Assembly: GCA_050288165.1 (NCBI GenBank)
Contig: JBNKDG010000005.1
Span: 220,700 to 284,699, forward strand
DNA length: 64,000 nucleotides
Direction: 5' to 3'
From: JAPHTQ01 sp050288165
Lineage (GTDB): Bacteria > Pseudomonadota > Gammaproteobacteria > Thiohalomonadales > Thiohalomonadaceae
Each line of letters opens with the position of its first letter. The stretch's first letter is position 1. The notes under the pieces were generated by a model. It did no database searches. It saw nothing but the letters and a program-made list of their open reading frames with translations, and was not told where the DNA came from. Below are positions 8,838 to 17,549 of the stretch, in pieces. The position numbers were made by a program, and so were the translations under genes.

Positions 8838-9284
8838 ATGTCACAGTTTATTGAATTTGCCGTCCGCCATTGGGATCTCTTCGTCGCCCTGGCCATTATC
8901 CTTTTCATGATGTTCAGCGGCGGTCTTACCAGCCGTCTGCGTGGCTTTACCGAGATCGGTCCCACCGAGGCGGTACAACTGATCAACCATGATGGTGCTG
9001 CGCTGCTCGACGTGCGCGAAGACAAGGAGTTTCAGGAAGGCCATATCCTCGACGCCATCCATATCCCGCTGGGTAAACTGGCCGGTCGACTGGGTGAGCT
9101 GGATGAGCTGAAAACCAAACCGCTGGTGATCAGTTGCCGCAGTGGTCATCGCTCCGCCACCGCCTGCGCCCAGTTGCGCAAAAACGGCTTTGAAACGGTT
9201 TACAATCTCAAGGGTGGTGTCATGGCCTGGCAGAGCGCCGGCCTGCCGCTACAAAAACCCGGCAAGAAAAAGAAGCGTAAATAG
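8838..9284 (+). CDS. Membrane-anchored single-domain rhodanese (YibN-like)
   Basis: 148 residues. A transmembrane anchor lies at about residues 12-30 (DLFVALAIILFMMFSGG). One rhodanese domain follows with LLDVRE and the active-site loop CRSGHRS, where Cys100 would carry the persulfide. The tail is basic (PGKKKKRK). Rhodaneses transfer sulfane sulfur from donors such as thiosulfate or persulfides. YibN is the usual neighbour of GrxC-SecB-GpsA in gammaproteobacteria. A small inverted repeat, GAACGG-N6-CCGTTC (8784-8801), lies in the leader between the regulator and this gene. Confidence 0.9.
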   Translation: MSQFIEFAVRHWDLFVALAIILFMMFSGGLTSRLRGFTEIGPTEAVQLINHDGAALLDVREDKEFQEGHILDAIHIPLGKLAGRLGELDELKTKPLVISCRSGHRSATACAQLRKNGFETVYNLKGGVMAWQSAGLPLQKPGKKKKRK

Positions 9285-9295
9285 GGAGCAAAGTT

Positions 9296-9553
9296 ATGCC
9301 CAATGTCGTGATGTATACCACTGCGCACTGCCCCTACTGCATCCGTGCGCGTAACCTGCTGGACAAGAAAGGCGTTGCCTACACCGATCTGCGTGTGGAT
9401 GATAATCCTGCCCTGCGCCCCGAGATGATCGAGCGCGCCAGTGGCCGCACCTCGGTACCACAGATTTTTATCGATGACTTCCACGTCGGCGGCTTCGACG
9501 ATATGGCTGAGCTGGACGTGGACGGCGAACTGGATCAACGACTGGGACTGTAA
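9296..9553 (+). CDS. grxC: Glutaredoxin 3
   Basis: 85 residues with the dithiol active site CPYC at residues 12-15 (HCPYCIRAR) and the glutathione-binding TSVPQIFID and GGFDDM segments. It reduces disulfides and glutathione-mixed disulfides using glutathione. It begins 11 bp after the rhodanese stop codon and ends 8 bp before trxC, so these three are probably one transcript. Confidence 0.93.
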   Translation: MPNVVMYTTAHCPYCIRARNLLDKKGVAYTDLRVDDNPALRPEMIERASGRTSVPQIFIDDFHVGGFDDMAELDVDGELDQRLGL

Positions 9554-9561
9554 CGCCCGCC

Positions 9562-9996
9562 ATGAGCGAAGGCCTGCACATCGTCTGCCCCCACTGCCAC
9601 AGCGTAAACCGCGTGCCGCAGGAAAAGCTGGCGAGCGGCGGCAAGTGTGGCAAATGCAAGGAACCGCTATTCGATGGCAAACCGGTCGAACTGAAACAGG
9701 CCTTCTTCCGCCTCCACCTTAATCGTAACGACATACCCGTTCTGGTAGACTTCTGGGCGCCCTGGTGCGGACCGTGCAAAATGATGGCACCGGTCTTTGA
9801 GCAGGCCGCTGCCGCACTTCAACCACAGGTGCGACTGGCCAAGCTGAATACCGAAACGGAACAGGCGCTGGCCGCCGACTTCGGCATTCGCAGCATTCCG
9901 ACCCTGGCACTGTTCCGTGGTGGTCGAGAAATAGCACGCGTTGCCGGCGCCATGGATCTGCAGAGCCTGCTGGCCTGGACTCGTCAGCACCTTTAG
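9562..9996 (+). CDS. trxC: Thioredoxin 2 (TrxC)
   Basis: 144 residues. The N-terminal 30 residues carry two CxxC pairs (CPHC and CGKC), the zinc ribbon that distinguishes thioredoxin 2 from thioredoxin 1. The thioredoxin fold follows with the active site WCGPC and the cis-proline block IRSIPTLALF. It reduces cytosolic protein disulfides and is oxidative-stress responsive in E. coli. Its position between grxC and secB is less usual and strengthens the redox character of this cluster. Confidence 0.92.
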   Translation: MSEGLHIVCPHCHSVNRVPQEKLASGGKCGKCKEPLFDGKPVELKQAFFRLHLNRNDIPVLVDFWAPWCGPCKMMAPVFEQAAAALQPQVRLAKLNTETEQALAADFGIRSIPTLALFRGGREIARVAGAMDLQSLLAWTRQHL

Positions 9997-10006
9997 AGTG
10001 CTGACG
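9982..10006 (+). terminator. Hairpin spanning the trxC stop codon
   Basis: Perfect 9-bp arms CGTCAGCAC and GTGCTGACG with a 7-base loop that contains the trxC stop codon. There is no T-run after it (TTACCC), so it is more likely an mRNA-stability or attenuation structure between the thiol genes and secB than an intrinsic terminator. Confidence 0.4.
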
Positions 10007-10041
10007 TTACCCAACTGAATAAAAACACGACTGGAAAACCG

Positions 10042-10512
10042 ATGAGCGAAAATACACCTGCCACGCCCGAGGGCCCGCAATTCATCCTGCAACGGATCTA
10101 CACCAAGGATGTCTCCTTCGAGACCCCCAACTCACCCGCTGTGTTTACTGAAAAGTGGGAGCCGGAGGTCAACGTCGAACTCAACTCCACCGGCAACAAG
10201 CTGAACGATGACGATATCTATGAAGTCGTTCTGTCGGTCACCGTTACCGCCAAGCTCGGCGACAAGACCGCCTACCTGATCGAAGTGCAACAGGCGGGTA
10301 TCTTCACCCTCAGCGGTTTCAGCGAACAGGATCTGACCGCGGTGATCCACAGCCACTGCCCCAACCTGCTGTTCCCCTATGTACGCGAAGTGGTCTCCGA
10401 TCTGGTGAACAAGGGCAGCTTCCCACAGATGCTGCTGCAACCGATCAACTTCGACGCCCTTTACGCCCAGCACGTGCAGAAACAGCAGGGCAAGAGCGAG
10501 CCGGTTCACTAG
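10042..10512 (+). CDS. secB: Protein-export chaperone SecB
   Basis: 156 residues, full length. The family signature FILQRIYTKDVSFETPNSP is near the N-terminus, with the hydrophobic groove strands and LFPYVREVVSDLVNKGSFPQ towards the C-terminus. SecB binds unfolded preproteins as a tetramer and hands them to SecA. It is followed 12 bp later by gpsA, as in many gammaproteobacteria. Confidence 0.95.
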   Translation: MSENTPATPEGPQFILQRIYTKDVSFETPNSPAVFTEKWEPEVNVELNSTGNKLNDDDIYEVVLSVTVTAKLGDKTAYLIEVQQAGIFTLSGFSEQDLTAVIHSHCPNLLFPYVREVVSDLVNKGSFPQMLLQPINFDALYAQHVQKQQGKSEPVH

Positions 10513-10524
10513 CCCCCCCTTACC

Positions 10525-11541
10525 ATGACCGCGGCAAACTGCTCCGGCCCCATAGCCGTCCTCGGTGCAGGCTCCTGGGGCAGCGCCCTGGCGATCCAGC
10601 TTGCGCGTAACGGCAAGCCGGTTACCTTGTGGGGACGCGACCCTGAGCAGATGGCGGCGATGGCCAAAACCCGTCGCAACGAACGCTATTTGCCAGGCAT
10701 CGAGCTCCCCGACGGGTTAACGCCCGTAGTCGAAATGACCGAGGCGCTGGCCAATGCCGAGAGTGTTCTGCTGGTGGTACCGAGCCACGCCTTCCGCCAG
10801 ACTCTGGAGCAGATCAAACCGCTGCTGCAAAACGGTCACACCATCGCCTGGGCCACCAAGGGGCTGGAACCGGGCAGCCGCAAACTGCTGCATCAGGTGA
10901 CCGATGAAGTCTTCGGCGAGCCGACACCCGCCGCGGTGATCTCCGGCCCCACCTTCGCCAAAGAGGTGGCGCAGGGTCTGCCCACCGCCGTGACTGTCGC
11001 CTCCACAGACGAAAGCGTCGCCAACTACTTCGCCACCTGCCTCCACGGCGAGGCCTTCCGCGCCTATACCGCCAGCGATGTGGTCGGCGTCGAGCTGGGC
11101 GGCGCCTGCAAGAACGTGCTGGCCATCGCCGCTGGCATCGCCGACGGTCTCGGCTTCGGCGCCAATACCCGCGCCGCGCTGATCACCCGTGGACTGGCTG
11201 AATTGATGCGCCTCGGCGTGCGCCTCGGTGGCCACCCGGAAACCTTCATGGGTCTGGCCGGACTGGGCGATCTGGTACTCACCTGTACCGACGATCAATC
11301 ACGCAACCGCCGCGTCGGTCTGGCATTAGGCAAGGGTGTAAAACTGGACGATGCCATCAGCGCTATCGGTCAGGCAGTGGAGGGGGTCAAGAGCGCACCG
11401 GAGATCTTCCACCTGAGCCAGGAGATGGGTGTGGAAATGCCCATCACCGAGCAGGTTTACCGCGTGGTTCACGAAGATAAGCCCGCAAGTGATGCGGTCG
11501 CCGCGCTACTTCAGCGCGAACAGAAATCCGAAACGGTTTAA
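10525..11541 (+). CDS. gpsA: Glycerol-3-phosphate dehydrogenase [NAD(P)+]
   Basis: 338 residues. The Rossmann motif GAGSWGSALA lies near the start, with the middle block ATKGLEPGS and ISGPTFAKEVAQG and the catalytic lysine region GACKNVLAIAAG. The enzyme reduces dihydroxyacetone phosphate to sn-glycerol-3-phosphate for phospholipid synthesis. Its last codons overlap by 4 bp with the convergent trmL gene. Confidence 0.96.
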   Translation: MTAANCSGPIAVLGAGSWGSALAIQLARNGKPVTLWGRDPEQMAAMAKTRRNERYLPGIELPDGLTPVVEMTEALANAESVLLVVPSHAFRQTLEQIKPLLQNGHTIAWATKGLEPGSRKLLHQVTDEVFGEPTPAAVISGPTFAKEVAQGLPTAVTVASTDESVANYFATCLHGEAFRAYTASDVVGVELGGACKNVLAIAAGIADGLGFGANTRAALITRGLAELMRLGVRLGGHPETFMGLAGLGDLVLTCTDDQSRNRRVGLALGKGVKLDDAISAIGQAVEGVKSAPEIFHLSQEMGVEMPITEQVYRVVHEDKPASDAVAALLQREQKSETV

Positions 11542-12002
11542 TCCCCGCCGTCGAATCCCAACTGCCGCCACGCCTCGTAGACAAACACCGCCACCGCGTT
11601 GGAAAGATTAAGGCTGCGGCTGTGGGGCAGCATCGGCAGGCGCAGGCAGTTCTCCAGTCCCACCTGTTGCAACACCTCTTGTGGCAGACCGCGGGTCTCC
11701 GGACCGAAGAGCAGGGCATCGCCCTTGCGATATTCCATCTCCGAGTAACGTCGTGTTCCTTTGGTGGAACAGGCGAGCAGGCGCTGCGGTTGTTCACTCT
11801 CCAGATAACTCTCCAGTGAGGCGTGCACCTTCACCGCAGCGAACTCGTGGTAGTCGAGTCCGGCACGACGCAGGCGTTTGTCGTCCAGTTCGAAACCCAG
11901 CGGTTCGATCAAATGGAGTTGCGCCCCGGTGTTGGCACAGAGGCGGATGATGTTGCCGCTATTGGGCGCGATCTCCGGTTGGTAGAGGACGATTTGCAGC
12001 AT
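11538..12002 (-). CDS. trmL: tRNA (cytidine(34)-2'-O)-methyltransferase TrmL
   Basis: 154-residue minimal SPOUT methyltransferase. N-terminal YQPEIAPNSGNIIRLCANTG and the knotted AdoMet site (LLFGPETRGLP, then LPMLPHSRSLNLSNAVAV) are typical. TrmL 2'-O-methylates the wobble base of tRNA-Leu isoacceptors. It is convergent with gpsA with no room for a terminator between them. Confidence 0.93.
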   Translation of the reverse strand: MLQIVLYQPEIAPNSGNIIRLCANTGAQLHLIEPLGFELDDKRLRRAGLDYHEFAAVKVHASLESYLESEQPQRLLACSTKGTRRYSEMEYRKGDALLFGPETRGLPQEVLQQVGLENCLRLPMLPHSRSLNLSNAVAVFVYEAWRQLGFDGGD

Positions 12003-12059
12003 CTTTCCTTCACGTGAGGTAGAATTTCCGCCAACGTTTGATCAACCCGTGGGACTGGT

Positions 12060-13031
12060 ATGAACAAGGCTGACAAGGCCATGCTTGGCGTCGATTTTTG
12101 CGGTATGAAGTTCGACACACCGCTGGTGCTGCTTTCCGGCTGTGTCGGTTTCGGCGAAGAGTATACCCGGGTCAAGGGCTTTTCCAACCGTGATGCCGGG
12201 GCGGTCTGCCTCAAGGGCACCACTATCGAGCCGCGTCTCGGCAACCAGCCGCACCGGGTCTATGAAACCGCGGAGGGGATGCTTAATGCCATCGGCCTGC
12301 AGAACCCCGGCGCCCGCTATGTGATCGACGAGATCCTGCCCAAGCTCGATTTCGACGAAACCCGCTTTATCGCCAACATCGCCGGTTCCACTCTGGAAGA
12401 TTACATCGAAGTGGCGCGCGCCTTCGAAGATTCGCCGGTGGACGCCATCGAACTCAACATCTCCTGTCCCAACGTCAAGGCCGGCGGCGTTGCCTTCGGT
12501 AACGACCCGGAGATGTCGGCACGGGTGGTGGAGGCAGTACGCAAGGTCACCAGGAAGCCGCTGATCACCAAACTCTCTCCCAACCAGACCGACATCGCCA
12601 GCAACGCCCGTCGCTGCATCGAGGCAGGCACCGATGCCTTTGCCGTGATCAATACGCTGATGGGCATGGCCATCGATATCGAGAGCCGCAGCCCGATTCT
12701 CGGTAACAACCAGGGCGGCCTCTCCGGCCCGGCGATCAAACCGGTGGCGCTGCTGCGCACCCATCAGGTTTATCAGGTCTGCCGTGAACACAACATTCCG
12801 ATCATCGGCCAGGGCGGTGTCGCCAGTGCCGAGGATGCGCTGGAGTTCATTATCGCCGGCGCCAGCGCCGTCGGTGTCGGCACGGCGCTGTTCTACGATC
12901 CGCTGATCTGTCCGAAGATCAATCAGGGGATCGCCGATTACATGAAACGTCATGGACTGACCGAGATTTCACAACTGGTCGGTACCCTGCAACTCAACAG
13001 CGCCACTCCGGCCTGTGGCTGCGACGATTGA
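12060..13031 (+). CDS. pyrD: Dihydroorotate dehydrogenase, class 1B-type catalytic subunit
   Basis: 323 residues in a TIM-barrel flavoprotein family. The catalytic-loop cysteine is in ELNISCPNVKAGG. SGCVGFGEEYT near the start and the FMN-phosphate region (GQGGVASAEDALEFIIAGASAVGVGTA) match class 1B better than class 2. There is no N-terminal membrane helix. Class 1B enzymes normally form a heterotetramer with the PyrK ferredoxin-reductase subunit and use NAD+. Most gammaproteobacteria instead use the membrane class 2 enzyme with quinone. No pyrK is adjacent. A role in pyrimidine degradation or another dihydropyrimidine reaction cannot be excluded. Confidence 0.82.
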   Translation: MNKADKAMLGVDFCGMKFDTPLVLLSGCVGFGEEYTRVKGFSNRDAGAVCLKGTTIEPRLGNQPHRVYETAEGMLNAIGLQNPGARYVIDEILPKLDFDETRFIANIAGSTLEDYIEVARAFEDSPVDAIELNISCPNVKAGGVAFGNDPEMSARVVEAVRKVTRKPLITKLSPNQTDIASNARRCIEAGTDAFAVINTLMGMAIDIESRSPILGNNQGGLSGPAIKPVALLRTHQVYQVCREHNIPIIGQGGVASAEDALEFIIAGASAVGVGTALFYDPLICPKINQGIADYMKRHGLTEISQLVGTLQLNSATPACGCDD

Positions 13032-13128
13032 TCACTGCAAGATACTGAGCCGTAAGTACTATTTGCCCGCGGGCACGTTTCAATGCACTATGCTTTGAAG
13101 CAGTACCATTATCTCAGACAGGTATGGC

Positions 13129-14883
13129 ATGAATTCGCGTAAAAAGATCCGTATCGGTGACCTGCTGGTAGAGCAGCAGCTCATCACAGAAAACCAGCTA
13201 CTGCGCGCCCTGGCCGAACAGAAGCAGACCGGCCACAAGCTGGGCCGCACCCTGATCGAGCTCGGTTACGTTACCGAAGACAAGCTGCTGGAGTTGTTGT
13301 CGAAACAGCTCAAACTCCCCTTTATCGAACTCAAGCACTACAAGTACAGCGCGGATACCGTACGCCTGTTGCCCGAGACCATTGCCCGCCGCTATCGCGC
13401 CATCGCGCTGGCCGAGCAGGGTGAAGCCGTACTGGTCGGCATGGCCGACCCGACCGACATCTTTGCCTACGACGAAATCGTCAAGGTGATGCGTCGTCAT
13501 GTGAATCTGGCGGTGGTACGTGAATCGGATCTGCTGCGCACCATCGATGCGGTCTACCGCCGCACCGACGAGATCAGCATCCTCGCCGAGGAGTTGAGCG
13601 AAGAGCTGGGGCGTACCGATTTCGATCTGGAAGAGTTGCTCAAGACCGAGGATCTGAGCGAAGCGCCGGTGGTCAAACTGCTGCAATCGCTGTTTGAAGA
13701 TGCGATTCAGATCGGTGCCTCCGATATCCACATCGAGCCGGACGAACATGAATTGCGCATTCGACAACGGGTCGACGGCGTACTCAACGAACAGATCATG
13801 AAGGAGAAGCGTATTGCCAATGCGCTGGTGTCGCGTCTCAAGCTGATGTCGGGCCTTGATATCTCCGAGCGCCGTCTACCCCAGGATGGTCGCTTCAACA
13901 TCCGGGTCAAACACCACAACATCGACGTGCGTGTCTCGACCATGCCGATCCAGTTCGGTGAATCGGTGGTGATGCGTCTGCTGGATCAGAGCGGCGGCAT
14001 ACTCGATGTCGATCAACTGGGCATGCCTGCGCACCTGCTCAATATCTTCAAAAACAACATTCGCAAACCGCATGGCATGGTGCTGGTCACCGGCCCGACC
14101 GGTAGCGGTAAAACAACTACGCTTTACGGCGCACTGAACGAGCTGAATGCGCCAGAGAAGAAGATCATTACCGTTGAAGATCCGGTCGAATACCGCCTGC
14201 CGCGGGTCAATCAGGTGCAGATCAACACCAAGGTTGGCCTAACTTTCGCCAACGTGCTTCGCACTTCCCTGCGACAGGACCCGGATATCGTCCTCGTCGG
14301 TGAGATCCGCGATCAGGAGACCGCCGAGATCGCCATGCGTGCTTCCATCACCGGTCATATGGTGCTCTCCACCCTGCACACCAACGACGCGATCAGTACC
14401 GCTATCCGCCTGATCGACATGGGGGTTCCCGGCTATATGGTGGCCACCTCCCTTGAAGCCATTGTCTCTCAGCGACTGGTACGTCGTATCTGCGATAGCT
14501 GTACGACGGAACACCAGGTGACGCCGCAACAACTGGCCTGGATTAAAACTATTGAGCCGCAGTATTCCGCCAGCACAGATTTCAAGGCCGGTGCCGGTTG
14601 TCCCCACTGCGGTAATACCGGCTATCGCGGCCGGGTTGGCGTCTTCGAATTACTTGAACTGGATGAAGCGATGGCCGATGCATTACGTCGTGATGACACC
14701 TCCGCCTTTGCCCATGCCGCAAAACTCAGCGCCCATATGCACCCTTTGGCCTTGCACGCCCTGGCCCTGGCCAAGCAGGGGATCACCACCCTGGATGAGG
14801 CGATCCGCGTAACCAGTGGCGAGTTGGCGGATGAAGTAACAGGCGTGGCATCACAGCCCGTTGAAAGCACCGGGGTTATCTGA
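13129..14883 (+). CDS. mshE: MSHA pilus assembly ATPase MshE (GspE/PilB family)
   Basis: 584 residues. The N-terminal 65 residues match the MshEN cyclic-di-GMP binding pattern (RIGDLLVEQQLITENQLLRA, then KLGRTLIELG and LPFIEL). The C-terminal AAA domain carries the Walker A GPTGSGKTTTLYG, the Asp box and the Walker B region DPDIVLVGEIRDQETAEIA. Two CxxC pairs (CDSC and CPHC) give the zinc-binding knuckle. MshE powers pilin polymerisation, and c-di-GMP stimulates it in Vibrio. mshG follows after 2 bp. Confidence 0.92.
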   Translation: MNSRKKIRIGDLLVEQQLITENQLLRALAEQKQTGHKLGRTLIELGYVTEDKLLELLSKQLKLPFIELKHYKYSADTVRLLPETIARRYRAIALAEQGEAVLVGMADPTDIFAYDEIVKVMRRHVNLAVVRESDLLRTIDAVYRRTDEISILAEELSEELGRTDFDLEELLKTEDLSEAPVVKLLQSLFEDAIQIGASDIHIEPDEHELRIRQRVDGVLNEQIMKEKRIANALVSRLKLMSGLDISERRLPQDGRFNIRVKHHNIDVRVSTMPIQFGESVVMRLLDQSGGILDVDQLGMPAHLLNIFKNNIRKPHGMVLVTGPTGSGKTTTLYGALNELNAPEKKIITVEDPVEYRLPRVNQVQINTKVGLTFANVLRTSLRQDPDIVLVGEIRDQETAEIAMRASITGHMVLSTLHTNDAISTAIRLIDMGVPGYMVATSLEAIVSQRLVRRICDSCTTEHQVTPQQLAWIKTIEPQYSASTDFKAGAGCPHCGNTGYRGRVGVFELLELDEAMADALRRDDTSAFAHAAKLSAHMHPLALHALALAKQGITTLDEAIRVTSGELADEVTGVASQPVESTGVI

Positions 14884-14885
14884 AT

Positions 14886-16109
14886 ATGGCCCTTTTCCGG
14901 TACAAAGCACGCAACAGCCGTGGTGATTCCGTAGCGGGCGAGATCGAGGCCGGTTCCGCCGATGCGGTAGCGACCCAACTGGTCAACAGCGGCGTCACGC
15001 CAGTCGATATTCGTCGGGTGCGCGAAAACCGCGACTTCATCTCCGAACTGGAGGCAATGTTTACCTCCAATAAGCCGACACTGGACGATCTGATTCTTTT
15101 CTGTCGCCAGATGTACACCCTCTCCCGTTCCGGCGTACCGATCCTCCGTGCCCTGACCGGCCTGGCAGAGACCACCAAGAATCGTACCCTCTCCGCCGCC
15201 ATCAACCGCATCCGCCGCAATATCGAGGGCGGGCATGAACTCTCCGTGGCGATGAGTATGGAAGCGGCGATCTTCAACAACCTGATCATTAGCATCATCC
15301 GTGTCGGCGAGACCACCGGTCGCCTGGATGAGGCCTTCCAGCAGCTCTCCCAATACCTGGAGATGGAGCGTGACACCCGGGCCCGGATCAAAATGGCAAT
15401 CCGCTATCCCAGCTTTGTTGTTCTCGCCATCGTAATCGCCATCGGCATCATCAACGCCCTGGTCATCCCTGCCTTTGCCCGGGTTTTCGCCAAAATGAAG
15501 ACCGAGCTGCCGTGGCAGACAAAGTTGCTGATGAGTATGTCGGAATTCACGGTCGCCTACTGGCCCTACATGGTGACGCTTGCCATCCTGCTCTTCTTCG
15601 GTATCCGCCAGTACATCTCCCAGGGCAAGGGCAAGTACAACTGGGATAGATTAAAACTGCGCCTGCCGGTCATGGGCAGCCTGATCACCCGTAGCACCCT
15701 GGCCCGCTTCTCCCGCTCCTTTGCCATGGCCTTCAAAAGTGGGGTGCCACTGATCCAGGCGCTGACCGTTACCGCCCGAGCGGTGGATAACGAGTTCGTC
15801 GCTGAGCGGGTCCTGAGTATGCGCAACAGCGTCGAGCGCGGTGAAAACCTGACCCGCACCGCTGCTGCTACCGGACTTTTCCCACCGCTGGTGCTGCAGA
15901 TGTTTGCGGTGGGCGAGGAGACCGGCGCCATCGACCAGATGATGGAAGACGTCGCGACCTTCTACGAACGAGAGGTCGACTACGAACTGAAAAACCTCAG
16001 TTCGGCGATAGAGCCGGTGCTCATTATCGCTATCGGCATTATGGTGCTGATTATCGCCCTGGGCGTCTTCCTGCCGATGTGGGATATGACAAAATTTGCC
16101 CACCGGTAG
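14886..16109 (+). CDS. mshG: MSHA pilus inner-membrane platform protein MshG (GspF/PilC family)
   Basis: 407 residues with two T2SSF domains (about 70-195 and 275-400), each followed by hydrophobic segments. FCRQMYTLSRSGVPILRALTGL opens the first domain, FARVFAKM sits between the domains, and the C-terminus reads IMVLIIALGVFLPMWDMTKFA. It couples the MshE ATPase to pilin extraction from the inner membrane. Its position after mshE and before the pilins is the standard MSHA order. Confidence 0.92.
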   Translation: MALFRYKARNSRGDSVAGEIEAGSADAVATQLVNSGVTPVDIRRVRENRDFISELEAMFTSNKPTLDDLILFCRQMYTLSRSGVPILRALTGLAETTKNRTLSAAINRIRRNIEGGHELSVAMSMEAAIFNNLIISIIRVGETTGRLDEAFQQLSQYLEMERDTRARIKMAIRYPSFVVLAIVIAIGIINALVIPAFARVFAKMKTELPWQTKLLMSMSEFTVAYWPYMVTLAILLFFGIRQYISQGKGKYNWDRLKLRLPVMGSLITRSTLARFSRSFAMAFKSGVPLIQALTVTARAVDNEFVAERVLSMRNSVERGENLTRTAAATGLFPPLVLQMFAVGEETGAIDQMMEDVATFYEREVDYELKNLSSAIEPVLIIAIGIMVLIIALGVFLPMWDMTKFAHR

Positions 16110-16300
16110 AACCGATCGGGGCCTTTTATCGTCTAGACTATGGTCAGTACCAATAAATGGTTGCCTGCGGGCATGCTAGTTAGCAGTTGAGACTCAGTAC
16201 TCAACCTGAGAAAGCAAATCTCCGATCAAGCTGACTTGGTCGGCCAGATTGTGTAGAGTTTCGCGGATCGCGCATCCGCCAGAGCGTTGGATTGGTTGCT

Positions 16301-16900
16301 ATGAACACTTTTTCACACATCCTTGGGCCCATGCTTTTCGCCTATGCCGCTGGGGCGGCTATGGTTGGCGTTGTTTCCGGGTTATGGTTACTTATCTCGC
16401 CACGCGGTTTCGCGCGGGTTGAGCAGTTGGCTGGTGCGCCTTTCTCCCTGCGCCGCGGGCTGCGTCCTTTAGACATTTCCCGCAATATTGATCGCTATTT
16501 CTACCGCCATCATCAGTCCATCGGACTGCTGATCATCGCTGCCAGCATCTTTAACCTCTACCGCGCTATGTTTGACATCGTACCGGGCCAGGTGAGCCGG
16601 CTGCTACTGAATATCTATCCCCTGGCCGTCGCCGAGTGGCTGGTGGCCTCGCTACAATATGCTCTGATACTGGGTAATCTGTTTGCCATCATTATCGGCC
16701 TGGTGATCTACGTTCGGCCCAGCGCCCTCAAGGATTTCGAGGCGCGCGCCAACCGCTGGCTGACTACCCGCAAAAAGACCCTCTGGCTCTCGGCAAAATT
16801 GGGTCCTGGCAGCGAATTTATGCGTAACCAGCCACGTACGCTGGGGGTGGTGACTTTGGCACTCTCTGCTTACCTAATTTCAATAATATCAGTTGCTTAA
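16301..16900 (+). CDS. Hypothetical multi-pass membrane protein in the MSHA locus
   Basis: 199 residues from the ATG at 16301 (a TTG at 16292 would add three). Hydrophobic segments are seen at about residues 8-34, 68-90, 105-145 and 180-199, joined by basic loops (SLRRGLRPLDISRNIDRYFYRHH). I do not recognise the family. It occupies the place where MshF or MshB lies in Vibrio and Shewanella but does not look like a pseudopilin, having no GFTLIE motif. The ribosome-binding site is weak, and about 190 bp of non-coding sequence separates it from mshG, so it may have its own promoter. Confidence 0.7.
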   Translation: MNTFSHILGPMLFAYAAGAAMVGVVSGLWLLISPRGFARVEQLAGAPFSLRRGLRPLDISRNIDRYFYRHHQSIGLLIIAASIFNLYRAMFDIVPGQVSRLLLNIYPLAVAEWLVASLQYALILGNLFAIIIGLVIYVRPSALKDFEARANRWLTTRKKTLWLSAKLGPGSEFMRNQPRTLGVVTLALSAYLISIISVA

Positions 16901-17091
16901 TGTTTTATTGTGTTGTTGTGCCTCAATAGACAGGAATAACCTATTGATGAAATCAGGATAGAATGCTAACTTTGTAACGGTATTGTCGTGACAACTGCGT
17001 AATACCACCCTATAAAGCCCTTATACGGTCGGCGATACCACTGAAATGTTGTCAGACGCAGACCGCGGTCTGCAAAACTGGAGAAGCGAAA

Positions 17092-17487
17092 ATGAAAAGC
17101 ACTCAACAAGGTTTTACCCTGATCGAACTGGTCATGGTGATCGTGATTCTCGGCATCCTTGCCGCAACGGCGATCCCCAGATTTGTTGATCTTTCCGCCA
17201 ATGCGCAACAGGCGTCAGTAGACGGTATTGCAGGCAGCCTTGCCTCGGCCATGGCAATTAACTACGCCAGTTGCGCAACAACTACCCCGCCACACACCGC
17301 CACTGCAGGTGTTTGCGTCACTGTCGCGAATTGCACTGACGGTGCGTCATTACTTCAGGGTGGTCTTCCTACTGGCTACAGCATTACCGCTGCGGCTATA
17401 CCTAATCCCGAAGGCTCTTCTCTAACCTGCACCTTAAATGGGCTCGGCGGAACTACTAGCACATTTACCGGTATTAGCGCAGGCTAG
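17092..17487 (+). CDS. MshA-like type IV pilin (first copy)
   Basis: 131 residues. The short basic leader MKSTQQG is followed by the prepilin peptidase site and hydrophobic helix FTLIELVMVIVILGILAATA. The globular part has four cysteines (SCATT, GVCVTV, NCTDG, LTCTLNG) that could form disulfides. It is preceded by a good ribosome-binding site (TGGAGAAG) and followed by a strong hairpin terminator, so it is likely a separate, highly expressed transcript as expected for a major subunit. Whether this or the next pilin is the major one is not decidable from sequence. Confidence 0.88.
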   Translation: MKSTQQGFTLIELVMVIVILGILAATAIPRFVDLSANAQQASVDGIAGSLASAMAINYASCATTTPPHTATAGVCVTVANCTDGASLLQGGLPTGYSITAAAIPNPEGSSLTCTLNGLGGTTSTFTGISAG

Positions 17488-17524
17488 GCTAAGTAAGGTT
17501 AGCTATAGCTAGACCAAGCTTGTG

Positions 17525-17549
17525 GCGGGAGACTAGCGTAGTCTCCCGC
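17525..17549 (+). terminator. Intrinsic terminator after the first pilin gene
   Basis: Perfect 11-bp arms GCGGGAGACTA and TAGTCTCCCGC with a 3-base loop, followed by TTT. The T-run is short but the stem is long and lies 37 bp after the pilin stop codon. Confidence 0.75.
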
